From positions 1 to 58,173 of the forward strand of contig CALAJK010000104.1 of NCBI GenBank assembly GCA_937922795.1: DNA of 58,173 nucleotides. Direction: 5' to 3'. The notes under the pieces are model-generated. The model was not told the origin of the DNA. It saw nothing but the letters and a program-made list of their open reading frames with translations, and did not search any database. Positions 23,972 through 32,433 of the stretch are shown in pieces. Origin of the DNA: an uncultured Anaerolineae bacterium. Lineage in GTDB: Bacteria; Chloroflexota; Anaerolineae; Aggregatilineales; Phototrophicaceae. How positions within the stretch are numbered: the stretch's first letter is position 1; every line of letters begins with the position of its first letter. The position numbers and the translations under genes were made by a program.

Positions 23972-25027
23972 ATGCAATCCAATCGCTGTTTGCTCATGAT
24001 GGTCTTGGCGGCGCTGCTGCTGGTGGCTTCGCCGCTGCGGGCGCAGACAGAGCCGGTGGAGGCGCTGCCGGAAGCGGTTCAGCTCACCGGTCTCAAGCCT
24101 ACCTGGCAGCAGTACAACCGATGCTCGGCGGCGGCGTTCTTCATGCTGATCTCTTACTACGGTTGGCAGGGCAGCTATTCAGATATGATCAGCGCCCTCA
24201 ATCCCCATCCGGACGACGTCAACGTTCGCCTTGAAGAGATGGTCGCCTTGGCTGAGCAGCAGGGTTTGGCGGGCATCATCCGGACGGCTGGGACGATCAC
24301 GCTGCTCAAACGGCTGACGGCCGCCGGGTTCCCTGTGTTGGTGGAGACCGCCTATTACGAGGGCGCGCCCATCCCCAAGAACTGGATGAGCCATAACCGC
24401 GTGATCACCGGTTACGACGAGGCGGCGGGCGCGCTGTACGCCTTTGACTCGCTGCTCGGCTTCGGCGCCGATGGCCGGGGCCGCCCGCTCGACTACCTGG
24501 AGTTCGACGCGGAGTGGCATCATTTCAACCGCAACTACCTTATCCTCTACTGGCCGGCCGACGCCGTGCTGCTGCAGGCGCTTCTAGGCGATCACTGGGA
24601 CGCTGAGCGCAATGCTGAAGCGACGCTGGCGCAGGCCGACCGCGATCTGACGTCGCCTGACTACGCGAATTCCCCCTTCAGCCTGCTCAACCGAAGCGCT
24701 GCGCTGCTCGCCCTCGGACGGCTGGATGAGGCCGCCCAGGCAGTAGACGCCGCGCAGACGATTGGCCTGCCCTGGCGTTCGCTGTGGTATCGCTTCGAAC
24801 CGTTCGAGATTTATCTGCAAGTTGGGCGCTACGAGGATGTGATCGCCCTGGCGCGGCAGGTGCTAGCGACCACGCCGGGCGCTGAAGAAATCTACTATTA
24901 CGCCGGGCGCGCTTACGAAGCGTTGGGCGACCCGGCCAAAGCCGAAGCCAACTACCGCGCTGCCATCCAGCGCAACAAGTACTACGCCGAAGCCATCAGC
25001 GCGCTGGCGGCGCTGACCGGCGGCTAA
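23972..25027 (+). CDS. Secreted C39-like cysteine peptidase with C-terminal TPRs
   Basis: 351 residues. The ATG at 23972 follows AGGAG and yields a clean signal peptide (1-24, ends PLRAQT). Residues 40-205 match the Peptidase_C39_2 papain-like fold: Cys51 in QQYNRCSAAAF (the usual form is QxNCGPAA), His141 in SHNRVITGYD and Asp159 in YAFDS make a plausible triad. Residues 230-350 form at least two tetratricopeptide repeats (for example GRYEDVIALARQVLA and PAKAEANYRAAIQ). It is predicted to act outside the membrane, perhaps in protein processing or peptide export, with the TPRs holding a partner. It overlaps the convergent DUF1385 gene by 4 bases at the stop codons. Confidence 0.85.
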   Translation: MQSNRCLLMMVLAALLLVASPLRAQTEPVEALPEAVQLTGLKPTWQQYNRCSAAAFFMLISYYGWQGSYSDMISALNPHPDDVNVRLEEMVALAEQQGLAGIIRTAGTITLLKRLTAAGFPVLVETAYYEGAPIPKNWMSHNRVITGYDEAAGALYAFDSLLGFGADGRGRPLDYLEFDAEWHHFNRNYLILYWPADAVLLQALLGDHWDAERNAEATLAQADRDLTSPDYANSPFSLLNRSAALLALGRLDEAAQAVDAAQTIGLPWRSLWYRFEPFEIYLQVGRYEDVIALARQVLATTPGAEEIYYYAGRAYEALGDPAKAEANYRAAIQRNKYYAEAISALAALTGG

Positions 25028-26058
25028 TCGCCGCTGGCGGCCAGCGTCGGCGATACCGCTTCAGGCCGCGGCTCTGGGATGACGATCGCCTCGCGCTGGA
25101 GCAGCCCCTCGGCCGCCAGCACGTGCTGGAAAGCGACGATCGCCACCTCGATCATGTGTAAATCTGGCTGGCGCGTCGTCAAGTGCTGTAGGGCGAGGTT
25201 GGGTTGGATGATCAGCCGCACCAGCGGATTGTGCAGGTTGCGAGCTGTGAAGCGGATGAACTCGTAGGCGATACCAGCGATCACCGGGATCAGGATGACC
25301 CGCGATAGGATGAGCAGCAGGAACGGCGGGCGCCCCAGCAGCGAGAAAACCAGCACGCTCACAAAGACGACCGTCAGCAGAAAGGCCGTGCCGCAGCGCG
25401 GGTGCTCGATCGGATACTGTGCCACCGTCTCCGGCGTCAGTTCCGCCCCTGCCTCATAGGCGTTGATCGTCTTGTGCTCTGCGCCGTGATAGCCGAACAG
25501 CCGCTTCACGTCTGGGATACGGCCGATCAGCCAGATGTAGGCGATGAGCAGCCCAAGCTGGATCAGCCCTTCAATCAGATTGATGAGGAACGCCGCGAAT
25601 CCGATCGGGGCCGAGCCGTCAGGCGTCAAACCGAGCAGATGCCCGATGCCGCTGGCCGCGGTCGTCGGCAGCAAGAAGAACAAGCCGATGCCCAGCGCTA
25701 GCGAAAACGCGACCGTCGCCCAGCCGATCGGGCCGTTGAAGTTGACGCTCTCATCCTCACCGACGGCCACATCAGCCGACCACATCAAGGCGCGCGTCCC
25801 TAAGCCCAGCGCATCCCACAGGCCGACGACGCCGCGCAGGAAAGGCGTCTTGGCGATGCGTCCCCGGTACAGCGTCGCGTTCAGCGGCTGCTCGTGGATG
25901 ACGACCTCCCCTTTCGGGTTGCGCACGGCGATCGCCGCCTGGTGCGCCCCGCGCATCATCACGCCCTCGATCACCGCCTGGCCGCCGTAAGAGAACTTGA
26001 TCTCTCCCTTTGGCCGGAGCTGCTCGCGGTCATCCTTGCGGGTTCCATTCACCGCCAT
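25024..26058 (-). CDS. DUF1385 integral membrane protein
   Basis: 344 residues. The N-terminal soluble part has GGQAVIEGVMMRG, the family hallmark, and four to five hydrophobic helices follow (about residues 110-130, 150-180, 225-245, 255-280). The loop YHGAEHKTINAYEAG and the PRCGTAFLL segment, both conserved in DUF1385, hold His, Glu and Cys residues that could bind a metal. The C-terminus ends with a helical soluble tail. The function of the family is not established. ATG at 26058 with GAGAGGG upstream. It is the last gene of a recJ - glycosidase - DUF1385 run with a 31-base gap before it. Confidence 0.9.
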   Translation of the reverse strand: MAVNGTRKDDREQLRPKGEIKFSYGGQAVIEGVMMRGAHQAAIAVRNPKGEVVIHEQPLNATLYRGRIAKTPFLRGVVGLWDALGLGTRALMWSADVAVGEDESVNFNGPIGWATVAFSLALGIGLFFLLPTTAASGIGHLLGLTPDGSAPIGFAAFLINLIEGLIQLGLLIAYIWLIGRIPDVKRLFGYHGAEHKTINAYEAGAELTPETVAQYPIEHPRCGTAFLLTVVFVSVLVFSLLGRPPFLLLILSRVILIPVIAGIAYEFIRFTARNLHNPLVRLIIQPNLALQHLTTRQPDLHMIEVAIVAFQHVLAAEGLLQREAIVIPEPRPEAVSPTLAASGD

Positions 26059-26089
26059 CGCACCCTCTCGATCTTCTCACCCTGCTCGA

Positions 26090-27487
26090 TCACTTCGAAA
26101 AAACCAGCTCAACCGGCGCGCCATCGCGCACTTCCAAGACGGGAGCGGCGGCCTGCGGCTGCACCAGGATTTGCGGCGGGCCGCCGACTGCGCAGCCATC
26201 GCGCCGTGTGCAGCGCGCGCCGGCCAGCTCAAGCGTATAATATCCAGCTGCCGGCTCGATCCGCAGTGTCTGGCCGTAAGCATTCAGCAGTACAGCCGCA
26301 TCACCGGCGGAGCCCACGCGGACGCGCGCGTCCTCTGCCGTCCGCGCCCAAGCGGCGATCAGCTGCTGCCTGTCGGAGCGCGTCAGGCGCACGGCCTCAA
26401 TCCGATCAGACCGCGCCAGTTCGGCCTGCGTCACCGCGCCGAACTCGCGCGTCACCATCTGCCAGGCGGCAAACGCCGGACGACGTGAACCATCAGCCCG
26501 CAGCAGCCCGAACGCCTCGCTGCCCGGCGGCAGACTCCAGTCATAGAACTTATACACGGCCATCCGCTCGACGCCCGCCGCCAGCCCCAATGCCGCCGCT
26601 TGCACCAGAAAGGCCGCCTGCTGCTCCAGATCAAGCTGGTACTGCGGCCGCACCACCGGCCACAGCGGGTCATCGGTGGGCGCGGCGTTCATTTCATTGA
26701 TCCAGATCGGCTTGCTGTCCAGCCCATAGCGGCGCAGCGCCTCGCGCGTCGCCTGGACGATATCATAGACGGTTTCGGTGCGGAAATAAATATGCAGACT
26801 GACCACATCAAAATAGCCGCCGTAGCGCGCGGCAGCTGGATCCTGAACGATGCGCTCCAGCAGCCGGTCCAGATACAGCCGCCTGCCGGCGTTCACGTCA
26901 TGCCAGTACGTCATCCCCGCGAGATGGATCTTTGCTTCCGGATTGCCCTGCCTGGCCGCTAAGTAAGCCACCTTGAGCAGTTGGAAATAATCCTCAAGTG
27001 TGCCCTCAAAGATATAGCCGTAAGTCTCACGGGTGATGTCAGGCTCATTCCAGATGATGAAGCGCGACACGCCGCGCGGCGCATAGTACGCGGCGGCGCG
27101 GCGGATGAAGTTGGCCCACACATTGCCGGGATCATCCACCGGCAGGTAGAGCCCGCGGGGCACGCCCGGCCCCGGCAGCCCGTCAGTCGCCCAAGCGGGC
27201 GTGTGCTTGACGATGGCCACTACCTCACGGCCACAGTCGCGCGCCGCTGCCAACCAGCGGTCATCCACGTTGAGCGTATGCCAGTCATCGGGACCTGATG
27301 GCTGGTGCTGCGACCAGTCGAAGATGATGCGCTCCCAACCGGCGCCCAACTCACAGACAACGTCGGGCAGCCAGAAACCCTCCACCACCCCAAAACGGTT
27401 GAACGGCTCACCATGCGCCCCTGCCCCAGTCACAGTCAGCGCCGCGACCAGCCCCAGCGCCAGCCAGCACAGCAGATGTCGCCTCAA
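26090..27487 (-). CDS. Secreted GH-A-clan glycoside hydrolase-like protein (GH39-like)
   Basis: 465 residues from a proposed TTG start at 27487. That start overlaps the recJ stop (TTGA), follows a G-rich GGGGGCGG sequence and gives a textbook signal peptide (MRRHLLCWLALG... ending GAGA). An ATG at 27550 inside recJ would add 21 polar residues in front and is the alternative. The mature part is a TIM barrel with acid/base Glu148 in IIWNEPD and nucleophile Glu265 in WINEMNA, both intact. A C-terminal beta sandwich (about 380-465) follows, as in GH39-type enzymes. The substrate is unknown. Translational coupling to recJ is odd, given the unrelated functions. Confidence 0.85.
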   Translation of the reverse strand: MRRHLLCWLALGLVAALTVTGAGAHGEPFNRFGVVEGFWLPDVVCELGAGWERIIFDWSQHQPSGPDDWHTLNVDDRWLAAARDCGREVVAIVKHTPAWATDGLPGPGVPRGLYLPVDDPGNVWANFIRRAAAYYAPRGVSRFIIWNEPDITRETYGYIFEGTLEDYFQLLKVAYLAARQGNPEAKIHLAGMTYWHDVNAGRRLYLDRLLERIVQDPAAARYGGYFDVVSLHIYFRTETVYDIVQATREALRRYGLDSKPIWINEMNAAPTDDPLWPVVRPQYQLDLEQQAAFLVQAAALGLAAGVERMAVYKFYDWSLPPGSEAFGLLRADGSRRPAFAAWQMVTREFGAVTQAELARSDRIEAVRLTRSDRQQLIAAWARTAEDARVRVGSAGDAAVLLNAYGQTLRIEPAAGYYTLELAGARCTRRDGCAVGGPPQILVQPQAAAPVLEVRDGAPVELVFSK

Positions 27488-29247
27488 CTGCCGCCCCCAG
27501 CCGGACGAATATCCTGCACATTCAGTTGTAGACTGCGGCTGCCGTTCCATTCGTTCACTTCGAGCCGATAGGCGACATCAACCGCAGCTGGCGGCCGCGC
27601 CGCCCATTCCCCCAGCCCAAAACCGATCGCATCCAGCGGGGGCTGCCCGGCGCGCGCCAGCTTGAGCTTCACGTGCTGGCCCTCTTTGCCGACTGTACGC
27701 GCCTCCAGCACCCGCACGCCATACGATGCCAGCACTGGCACGGGGTTGAGATGGCCGGTCGGCTCCAGCAGCGACAGCTCATGCACCAGCGACTCCGACA
27801 GGTGACTCACATCTACGACTGCATCAATGTTCAGGGACGGCCGCAAATCCTGTCCTTCAAGCTGCGCGCTGGCGATCTCTAGCAGCTTCCGCCGCAGCGC
27901 GTCAATGTTGCTGTTGTGGACGGTGAACCCAGCAGCCTGGGCATGGCCGCCATGCCGCACCAGTAAATCAGCGCAGGCATCCAAGGCGCGCGTGATATCG
28001 AACTCTGGGATGCTCCGGCACGAGGCGCGGCTTTCGGTGTCGCCTTCCTCCATCACGACGGCGGGGCGGAAATACTCCTCGACCAACCTGCCCGCCACCA
28101 ACCCGACGATGCCCGGCCGAAAGTGCGGATCGGAAGCGAAGATCAGCGGCACATCGCCGGCATAATCAGCTTCAAGCTGCGCCCGGATCTTTTCCTGCGC
28201 CTCCCGCGTCAGCTCTTGGCGCTGGACATTCAGCGCCTGTAGCTGTCCGGCGAGCTGCTCTGCCCGCTGCGGATCATCGGTCGAAAGCAGGTCATACGCC
28301 AGCATGGCGCTTTCCAGCCGGCCGGCCGCATTGATCCGAGGACCAATGGCGTAGCCGATCGTCTCGGCGGTCACGCTGCCTGGCTTGATGCCGGCCACCT
28401 GCAGCAGCGCCGCCACGCCCGGACGCGGATTGCTGTTGATCCGTTCCAGACCGCGCCGCACCAGCGCCCGGTTTTCCAATCGGTTCAGCGGCGCTAAGTC
28501 AGCCACCGTGCCGATCGCCACCAAGTCGAGCAGATCATCCGCCGCCAGCCCAGGCGGACGGGCGACCATCAGCAGCGCCTCAGCCAGCCGAAAAGCCACC
28601 CCGACGCCGGCCAGCATATCCTCTGGGTAGTTGCAATCTGTCTGTTTGGGGTTGATCACGGCATAGGCGCGCGGGATCTCTGGGCCGAGCGAATGATGAT
28701 CGGTGATGATGATGTCCAGCCCGGCCGCCCGGCCAGCATCCACTTCCTCAACCGACCGGATGCCGCAGTCCACCGTGACGATCAAACGAGCCCCAGCGCC
28801 CGCCAGCCGGCGCAGCGCCTCACTGTTCAGGCCGTAACCTTCATCAATACGGTGCGGGATGTACGGCTTGATGTAGCGTTCAGCCAGCTCAGGCGCTGCC
28901 TTCGCGTGCTGATGCCGGAAGATCGCCCGCAGGGTCTGCACCATCAGCACGGTCGAGGTCACGCCATCGGCGTCGAAATCGCCGTAGACGACGATGGGCT
29001 GCCGCGCTTTAATCGCCTCGCGGATGCGCGCCACCGCGCCGCGGCCGCCGTTCAGCCCCTTCATACCTGTCCGCGAGTCGAAGGGCTTGCCCGCAGTTTC
29101 GCGCGCCTCAAGAAACTGTTTGGCCGCTGCGGGTTGGGTGAAGCCCCGGTTATACAGCACCTGGGCCAGCACCGGGCTGATCGGGCTGTATTGGCGCAGC
29201 CAATTAAGGGGCGCTGGCTCTGCAACTACCCAGCGTTTGCTCATCAT
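27484..29247 (-). CDS. recJ: Single-stranded-DNA exonuclease RecJ
   Basis: 5'-3' ssDNA exonuclease of the DHH phosphoesterase superfamily, 587 residues, near the usual length. Visible motifs: VVYGDFDADGVTS (motif I), VDCGIRS, ITDHHSLG (the DHH motif) and the DHHA1 signature GGHAQAAG, followed by the C-terminal OB-like domain. The start is placed at the ATG at 29247 (MMSKRW); a GTG two codons upstream is possible. Neither has a strong ribosome-binding site. The upstream region is shared with the divergent fmt gene. The TGA stop overlaps the TTG start of the next gene. Confidence 0.95.
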   Translation of the reverse strand: MMSKRWVVAEPAPLNWLRQYSPISPVLAQVLYNRGFTQPAAAKQFLEARETAGKPFDSRTGMKGLNGGRGAVARIREAIKARQPIVVYGDFDADGVTSTVLMVQTLRAIFRHQHAKAAPELAERYIKPYIPHRIDEGYGLNSEALRRLAGAGARLIVTVDCGIRSVEEVDAGRAAGLDIIITDHHSLGPEIPRAYAVINPKQTDCNYPEDMLAGVGVAFRLAEALLMVARPPGLAADDLLDLVAIGTVADLAPLNRLENRALVRRGLERINSNPRPGVAALLQVAGIKPGSVTAETIGYAIGPRINAAGRLESAMLAYDLLSTDDPQRAEQLAGQLQALNVQRQELTREAQEKIRAQLEADYAGDVPLIFASDPHFRPGIVGLVAGRLVEEYFRPAVVMEEGDTESRASCRSIPEFDITRALDACADLLVRHGGHAQAAGFTVHNSNIDALRRKLLEIASAQLEGQDLRPSLNIDAVVDVSHLSESLVHELSLLEPTGHLNPVPVLASYGVRVLEARTVGKEGQHVKLKLARAGQPPLDAIGFGLGEWAARPPAAVDVAYRLEVNEWNGSRSLQLNVQDIRPAGGGS

Positions 29248-29275
29248 AGACACAATCCGATGCGCAGTCTACAAT
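29247..29275 (+). promoter_or_regulatory. fmt promoter
   Basis: TAGACA (29247-29252), 17-base spacer, TACAAT (29270-29275), each 5/6 to the consensus. The predicted start near 29282 leaves a 74-base leader. The -35 box overlaps the recJ start codon on the other strand. Confidence 0.6.
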
Positions 29276-29355
29276 ACCGCGGCGCAGACTTTTCAAGCTC
29301 AAAATCTTAACATGGCGCGCAGGCCGGCACAAACTTTGACGAGAGGTGAACGCGC

Positions 29356-30279
29356 ATGGCGCAAATCGTTTTCATGGGCACGCCCGACTTCGCCGTCCCC
29401 ATACTGGACGCATTGATCGCACAGCATGAGGTCATCGGCGTCGTCACCCAGCCAGACCGGCCAGCCGGCCGCAGCCAGAAGATACAGATGTCGCCGGTCA
29501 AACTGGTCGCGCAGCGGGCGGGCATCCCGGTGCTCCAGCCGGCAAAAATCCGCGCGCCCGACGCCATCGCTGACCTGCGCCGCTGGCCGGCGGACGTTTA
29601 CGTCGTGGCGGCGTTCGGCCAAATCCTGCCGCAGGCAGTGCTCGACATCCCACCTCACGGCTCGATCAACGTCCACGCTTCGCTGCTGCCCCGCTGGCGC
29701 GGCGCCGCGCCGATTCAGGCAGCCATCCGCGCCGGCGACTCCCAAACGGGCATCACCATCATGAAAATGGACGCCGGGCTCGACACTGGCCCGATTCTGT
29801 CGCAGCGCGCCCTGCCGATCGCGCCTGACGAAACCGGCCAGACGCTGCACGACAAACTGGCGCGCCTGGGGGCAGAAGTACTGCTGGAGACGCTGCCCGG
29901 TTACCTCGCCGGTCAAATCATCCCTCAACCTCAGCCCGAAGACGGCGTCACGCTGGCCCCGTCGATCCGCAAAGAAGAGGGCAACATCCGCTGGACTGAG
30001 GACGCCCAAACCATCGAACGCCTGGTGCGAGCATTTACTCCCTGGCCAGGAACGTATACCTTCTGGAACGGTCAGCAGCTTAAGATCTTGAAAGGGCGAG
30101 TCGGCGACGGCCAGGCCACCCCCGGCCACGTCATCCGAACGCCGCAGGGCATCGCCATCGGCACGGGCGGCGGTTTGTTCTACCCACTTGAGGTGCAGCT
30201 CGCTGGTCGGCGCGCGCTGCCCATCGACGAATTCATCAAGGGGCAGCCGGGGCTGATGGGTGCGGTATTAACGGCGTGA
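29356..30279 (+). CDS. fmt: Methionyl-tRNA formyltransferase
   Basis: Formylates Met-tRNA(fMet) for translation initiation; 307 residues, the usual length. The formyltransferase core has the hallmark NVHASLLPRWRGAAPI block (catalytic Asn and His) followed by TGITIMKMDAGLDTGPIL with the catalytic Asp. The C-terminal OB-like domain (about 205-305) is complete. ATG at 29356 with GAGAGGTGA 6 bases before. The last 44 bases overlap, tail to tail, the end of the metallophosphatase gene on the minus strand. In many bacteria fmt sits beside def, but no deformylase gene is present here. Confidence 0.97.
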   Translation: MAQIVFMGTPDFAVPILDALIAQHEVIGVVTQPDRPAGRSQKIQMSPVKLVAQRAGIPVLQPAKIRAPDAIADLRRWPADVYVVAAFGQILPQAVLDIPPHGSINVHASLLPRWRGAAPIQAAIRAGDSQTGITIMKMDAGLDTGPILSQRALPIAPDETGQTLHDKLARLGAEVLLETLPGYLAGQIIPQPQPEDGVTLAPSIRKEEGNIRWTEDAQTIERLVRAFTPWPGTYTFWNGQQLKILKGRVGDGQATPGHVIRTPQGIAIGTGGGLFYPLEVQLAGRRALPIDEFIKGQPGLMGAVLTA

Positions 30280-31306
30280 CCGGCGCAGGTTGATCGAATA
30301 CGAACTTTAGGCTGCTGATGAGATCGCCCGTCGTCTTCACCGGCGTCTCGCAGTTCAGCAGTAGATAACGGGCTGACCGCTTGGGAAAAGCGTGGGTGTA
30401 GCTGGCTATGCGCAGATGCTGCTTGCCCACCTCGGTGTATCCATCCTTGACGCCGATGTGGCCGGCCACCAAAACGCGCTGCTCATGCGGGCTGATCTCC
30501 GAAAGATGCTGCAGGAAATTCTTGACAGTGCGATGATAAGCCGCCTCGCCGGCTTCCAGCTCATTTTGCGAGAAAAGCGTATTCCACATCAGGTCGAAAT
30601 CGGTATTCTGGCCGCTGAGGAAGAGCACGCGCAGCAGATCGTTGTAGCGGGGATCCGTCGGCCCGGTCACCGCCAGATAGCGCTTGGCCTGCTCCTCGTA
30701 TGACAGCCCGGTGAAGTGCGAATAACCGCGCTGCAAACTGGCGATGTCAAACTTCTTCAGCTCCTGATCGGCGGCGGCGATGAGCGCATCGTGTTTGAGG
30801 TTGAGCAGCCGTTCAAAGTGCTGGGGCGAAGTCACATCGGGACCAGCGCCGGCGTGGGTGAGCAGGACGCCGGCTTTCGTGCGCACGAAAAACGGCAGCC
30901 CCATCAGAAATTCGATGACATCCTTGCGCCGAACAGGCGCTTTGTAACGTTGATCGAGGCGTGCCAGCGCTGCTTCAAAACGCGGGGTATATTCTACGGA
31001 GCCTTTTGCCAGGGTCAAACCGTAGATGTGCGGCAGCTCATGATTGCCGAGCAGCATGATCACGCGGTCTTTGCCCACTTCGGCCTGAAGCGCCATGATG
31101 TCGAGCAGTATGTCCAGGCTGGAGTCGCTCTCCTCCAACCCCTCGCTGTGGATCATATCGCCGCACAGCACCAGATAATCCACGGCTTTGCGGGCATACT
31201 GGGTCAGAAATGACTCGCGCATCCGATAGTAGATGTCCCACGCGCCATGCAAATCGGTGACAACCATCGCTATGCCGCTGGTCAGGTCAAGAACACGCTG
31301 TGTCAT
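30236..31306 (-). CDS. Calcineurin-like metallophosphoesterase
   Basis: 356 residues with all metal-binding motifs of the family: DLHG (Asp18, His20), CGDMIHS, GNHE, then a His in THAG and the final AGHIG. This makes a two-metal Ser/Thr phosphatase or nucleotidase likely; the long helical insert between GNHE and THAG resembles protein-phosphatase-type members. The substrate is unknown. Start ATG at 31306; an in-frame TTG four codons upstream sits directly on the AGGA sequence and is less likely. The C-terminal 14 residues (Pro/Ala-rich) are encoded opposite the end of fmt and look like a recent run-on past an older stop. Confidence 0.85.
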   Translation of the reverse strand: MTQRVLDLTSGIAMVVTDLHGAWDIYYRMRESFLTQYARKAVDYLVLCGDMIHSEGLEESDSSLDILLDIMALQAEVGKDRVIMLLGNHELPHIYGLTLAKGSVEYTPRFEAALARLDQRYKAPVRRKDVIEFLMGLPFFVRTKAGVLLTHAGAGPDVTSPQHFERLLNLKHDALIAAADQELKKFDIASLQRGYSHFTGLSYEEQAKRYLAVTGPTDPRYNDLLRVLFLSGQNTDFDLMWNTLFSQNELEAGEAAYHRTVKNFLQHLSEISPHEQRVLVAGHIGVKDGYTEVGKQHLRIASYTHAFPKRSARYLLLNCETPVKTTGDLISSLKFVFDQPAPVTPLIPHPSAPAAP

Positions 31307-31330
31307 CGCAGGCCACAATCCTCAACAAAT

Positions 31331-31364
31331 GATCGGGGCGAGTCGGTCGTTTCTCGCCCCGATC
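31331..31364 (-). terminator. Terminator after mdh
   Basis: A perfect 12-bp inverted repeat (GATCGGGGCGAG / CTCGCCCCGATC) with a 10-base loop, 21 bases after the mdh stop. On the minus strand it is followed by ATTTGTTG, a short T-rich tail. Confidence 0.75.
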
Positions 31365-31385
31365 AGGTTTGACTAGGATTACATC

Positions 31386-32330
31386 CTAATAACCTAAAAT
31401 GCTCACAACAGAGCGGACGGCTTCGGCGCTGTGATCCAACATCGCTTTTTCCTCGGCGTTCAGATCCATCACGATGACCCGTTCCACGCCGCCGGCGCCC
31501 AACACCGCAGGCACGCCGATGAACAGGTCATTATATCCATACTCGCCTTTCAAATAAACCGCTGATGGGATCACGCGCTTCTGATCTTTGAGGATCGCCT
31601 CGACCATCTCAACCGTGCCGGCGGCCGGCGCATACCAGGCGCTGACGCCGAGCAAACCGACGATCTCGCCGCCGCCGTTGCGGGTGCGCTCGATGATCGC
31701 TTGGAGTTTATCTTCGGCCATCAGCTCGCGCACCGGGATGCCGGCGATCGACGTGTGCCGGGGCAGCGGCACCATCGTGTCGCCGTGCCCGCCCAGCACG
31801 ATGCCGTGAACGTCCCGGACGCTCACGCCCAGTTCCATAGCGATGAACGTCTTGTAGCGCGCTGTGTCCAGAGCGCCCGCCTGCCCGATCACGCGCTGGC
31901 TGGGGAAACCGCTCTCGTGCAGCGCGACATGGCACATCGCATCCAGCGGATTGGATACCACGATGATGATCGAATGAGGCGAATACTTGGCTACCTGGCG
32001 GGTGACCTCGCCGACGATATTCTGGTTGGTTTTGACCAGCTCATCGCGGCTGGGGAATTTACCGGTCACCGGGTCTTTCTTGCGCGGCACGCCGGCGGTG
32101 ATCACGACCACATCTGAGTCGGCTGTCGCCTCATAACCGGTCGTACCGACGATCTTCAGGTCAAAATCCATCACCGGCCCGGACTGAGCCAGATCGAGCG
32201 CCTTGCCGGCGGCCAGACCCTCCACCACATCCACGAGCACGACATCGGCCAACTCCTTGCTGGCGATCCAGTGTGCGCTGGTGGCGCCCACGTTGCCCGC
32301 GCCGACGATCGTCACTTTTTTGCGGCCCAT
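31386..32330 (-). CDS. mdh: Malate dehydrogenase (LDH-like type) with enlarged active-site loop
   Basis: NAD-dependent malate/oxaloacetate interconversion; 314 residues. GAGNVG (10-15) binds NAD, Asp34 ends strand 2, and the catalytic set Asp155/Arg158 (LDTAR) and His182 (GGHGDTM) is intact. Arg83 in GVPRKK marks malate rather than lactate specificity. The mobile substrate loop carries about six extra residues ([10 protein letters not shown], 84-93) against the common PRKPGMSR form. The ATG at 32330 has GGGAGAT upstream; an in-frame TTG 13 codons earlier lacks one. It lies downstream of pckA on the same strand with its own promoter in the 103-base gap, so the two genes of the PEP-oxaloacetate-malate branch are adjacent. 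Confidence 0.95.
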   Translation of the reverse strand: MGRKKVTIVGAGNVGATSAHWIASKELADVVLVDVVEGLAAGKALDLAQSGPVMDFDLKIVGTTGYEATADSDVVVITAGVPRKKDPVTGKFPSRDELVKTNQNIVGEVTRQVAKYSPHSIIIVVSNPLDAMCHVALHESGFPSQRVIGQAGALDTARYKTFIAMELGVSVRDVHGIVLGGHGDTMVPLPRHTSIAGIPVRELMAEDKLQAIIERTRNGGGEIVGLLGVSAWYAPAAGTVEMVEAILKDQKRVIPSAVYLKGEYGYNDLFIGVPAVLGAGGVERVIVMDLNAEEKAMLDHSAEAVRSVVSILGY

Positions 32331-32380
32331 GCTGATTGATCTCCCAGAGTCTAGATGGCGAATGCCCAAATTATGCCACG

Positions 32381-32411
32381 ATTATAGACGACGCCCAGGC
32401 CAGCTAACCAA
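32381..32411 (-). promoter_or_regulatory. mdh promoter
   Basis: On the minus strand a perfect TATAAT (32386-32381) lies 51 bases before the mdh ATG. TTGGTT (32411-32406) is the best -35 but sits at a 19-base spacing; TGGTTA at 18 bases is the alternative. Confidence 0.5.
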
Positions 32412-32433
32412 TTCCATGTGTTGGCATTGGACA

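Noticed and set aside
25894..26700. A 268-codon plus-strand open frame opposite the DUF1385 and glycosidase genes
   Set aside because: Arg/Pro/Ala-rich low-complexity product, antisense to two recognisable proteins.
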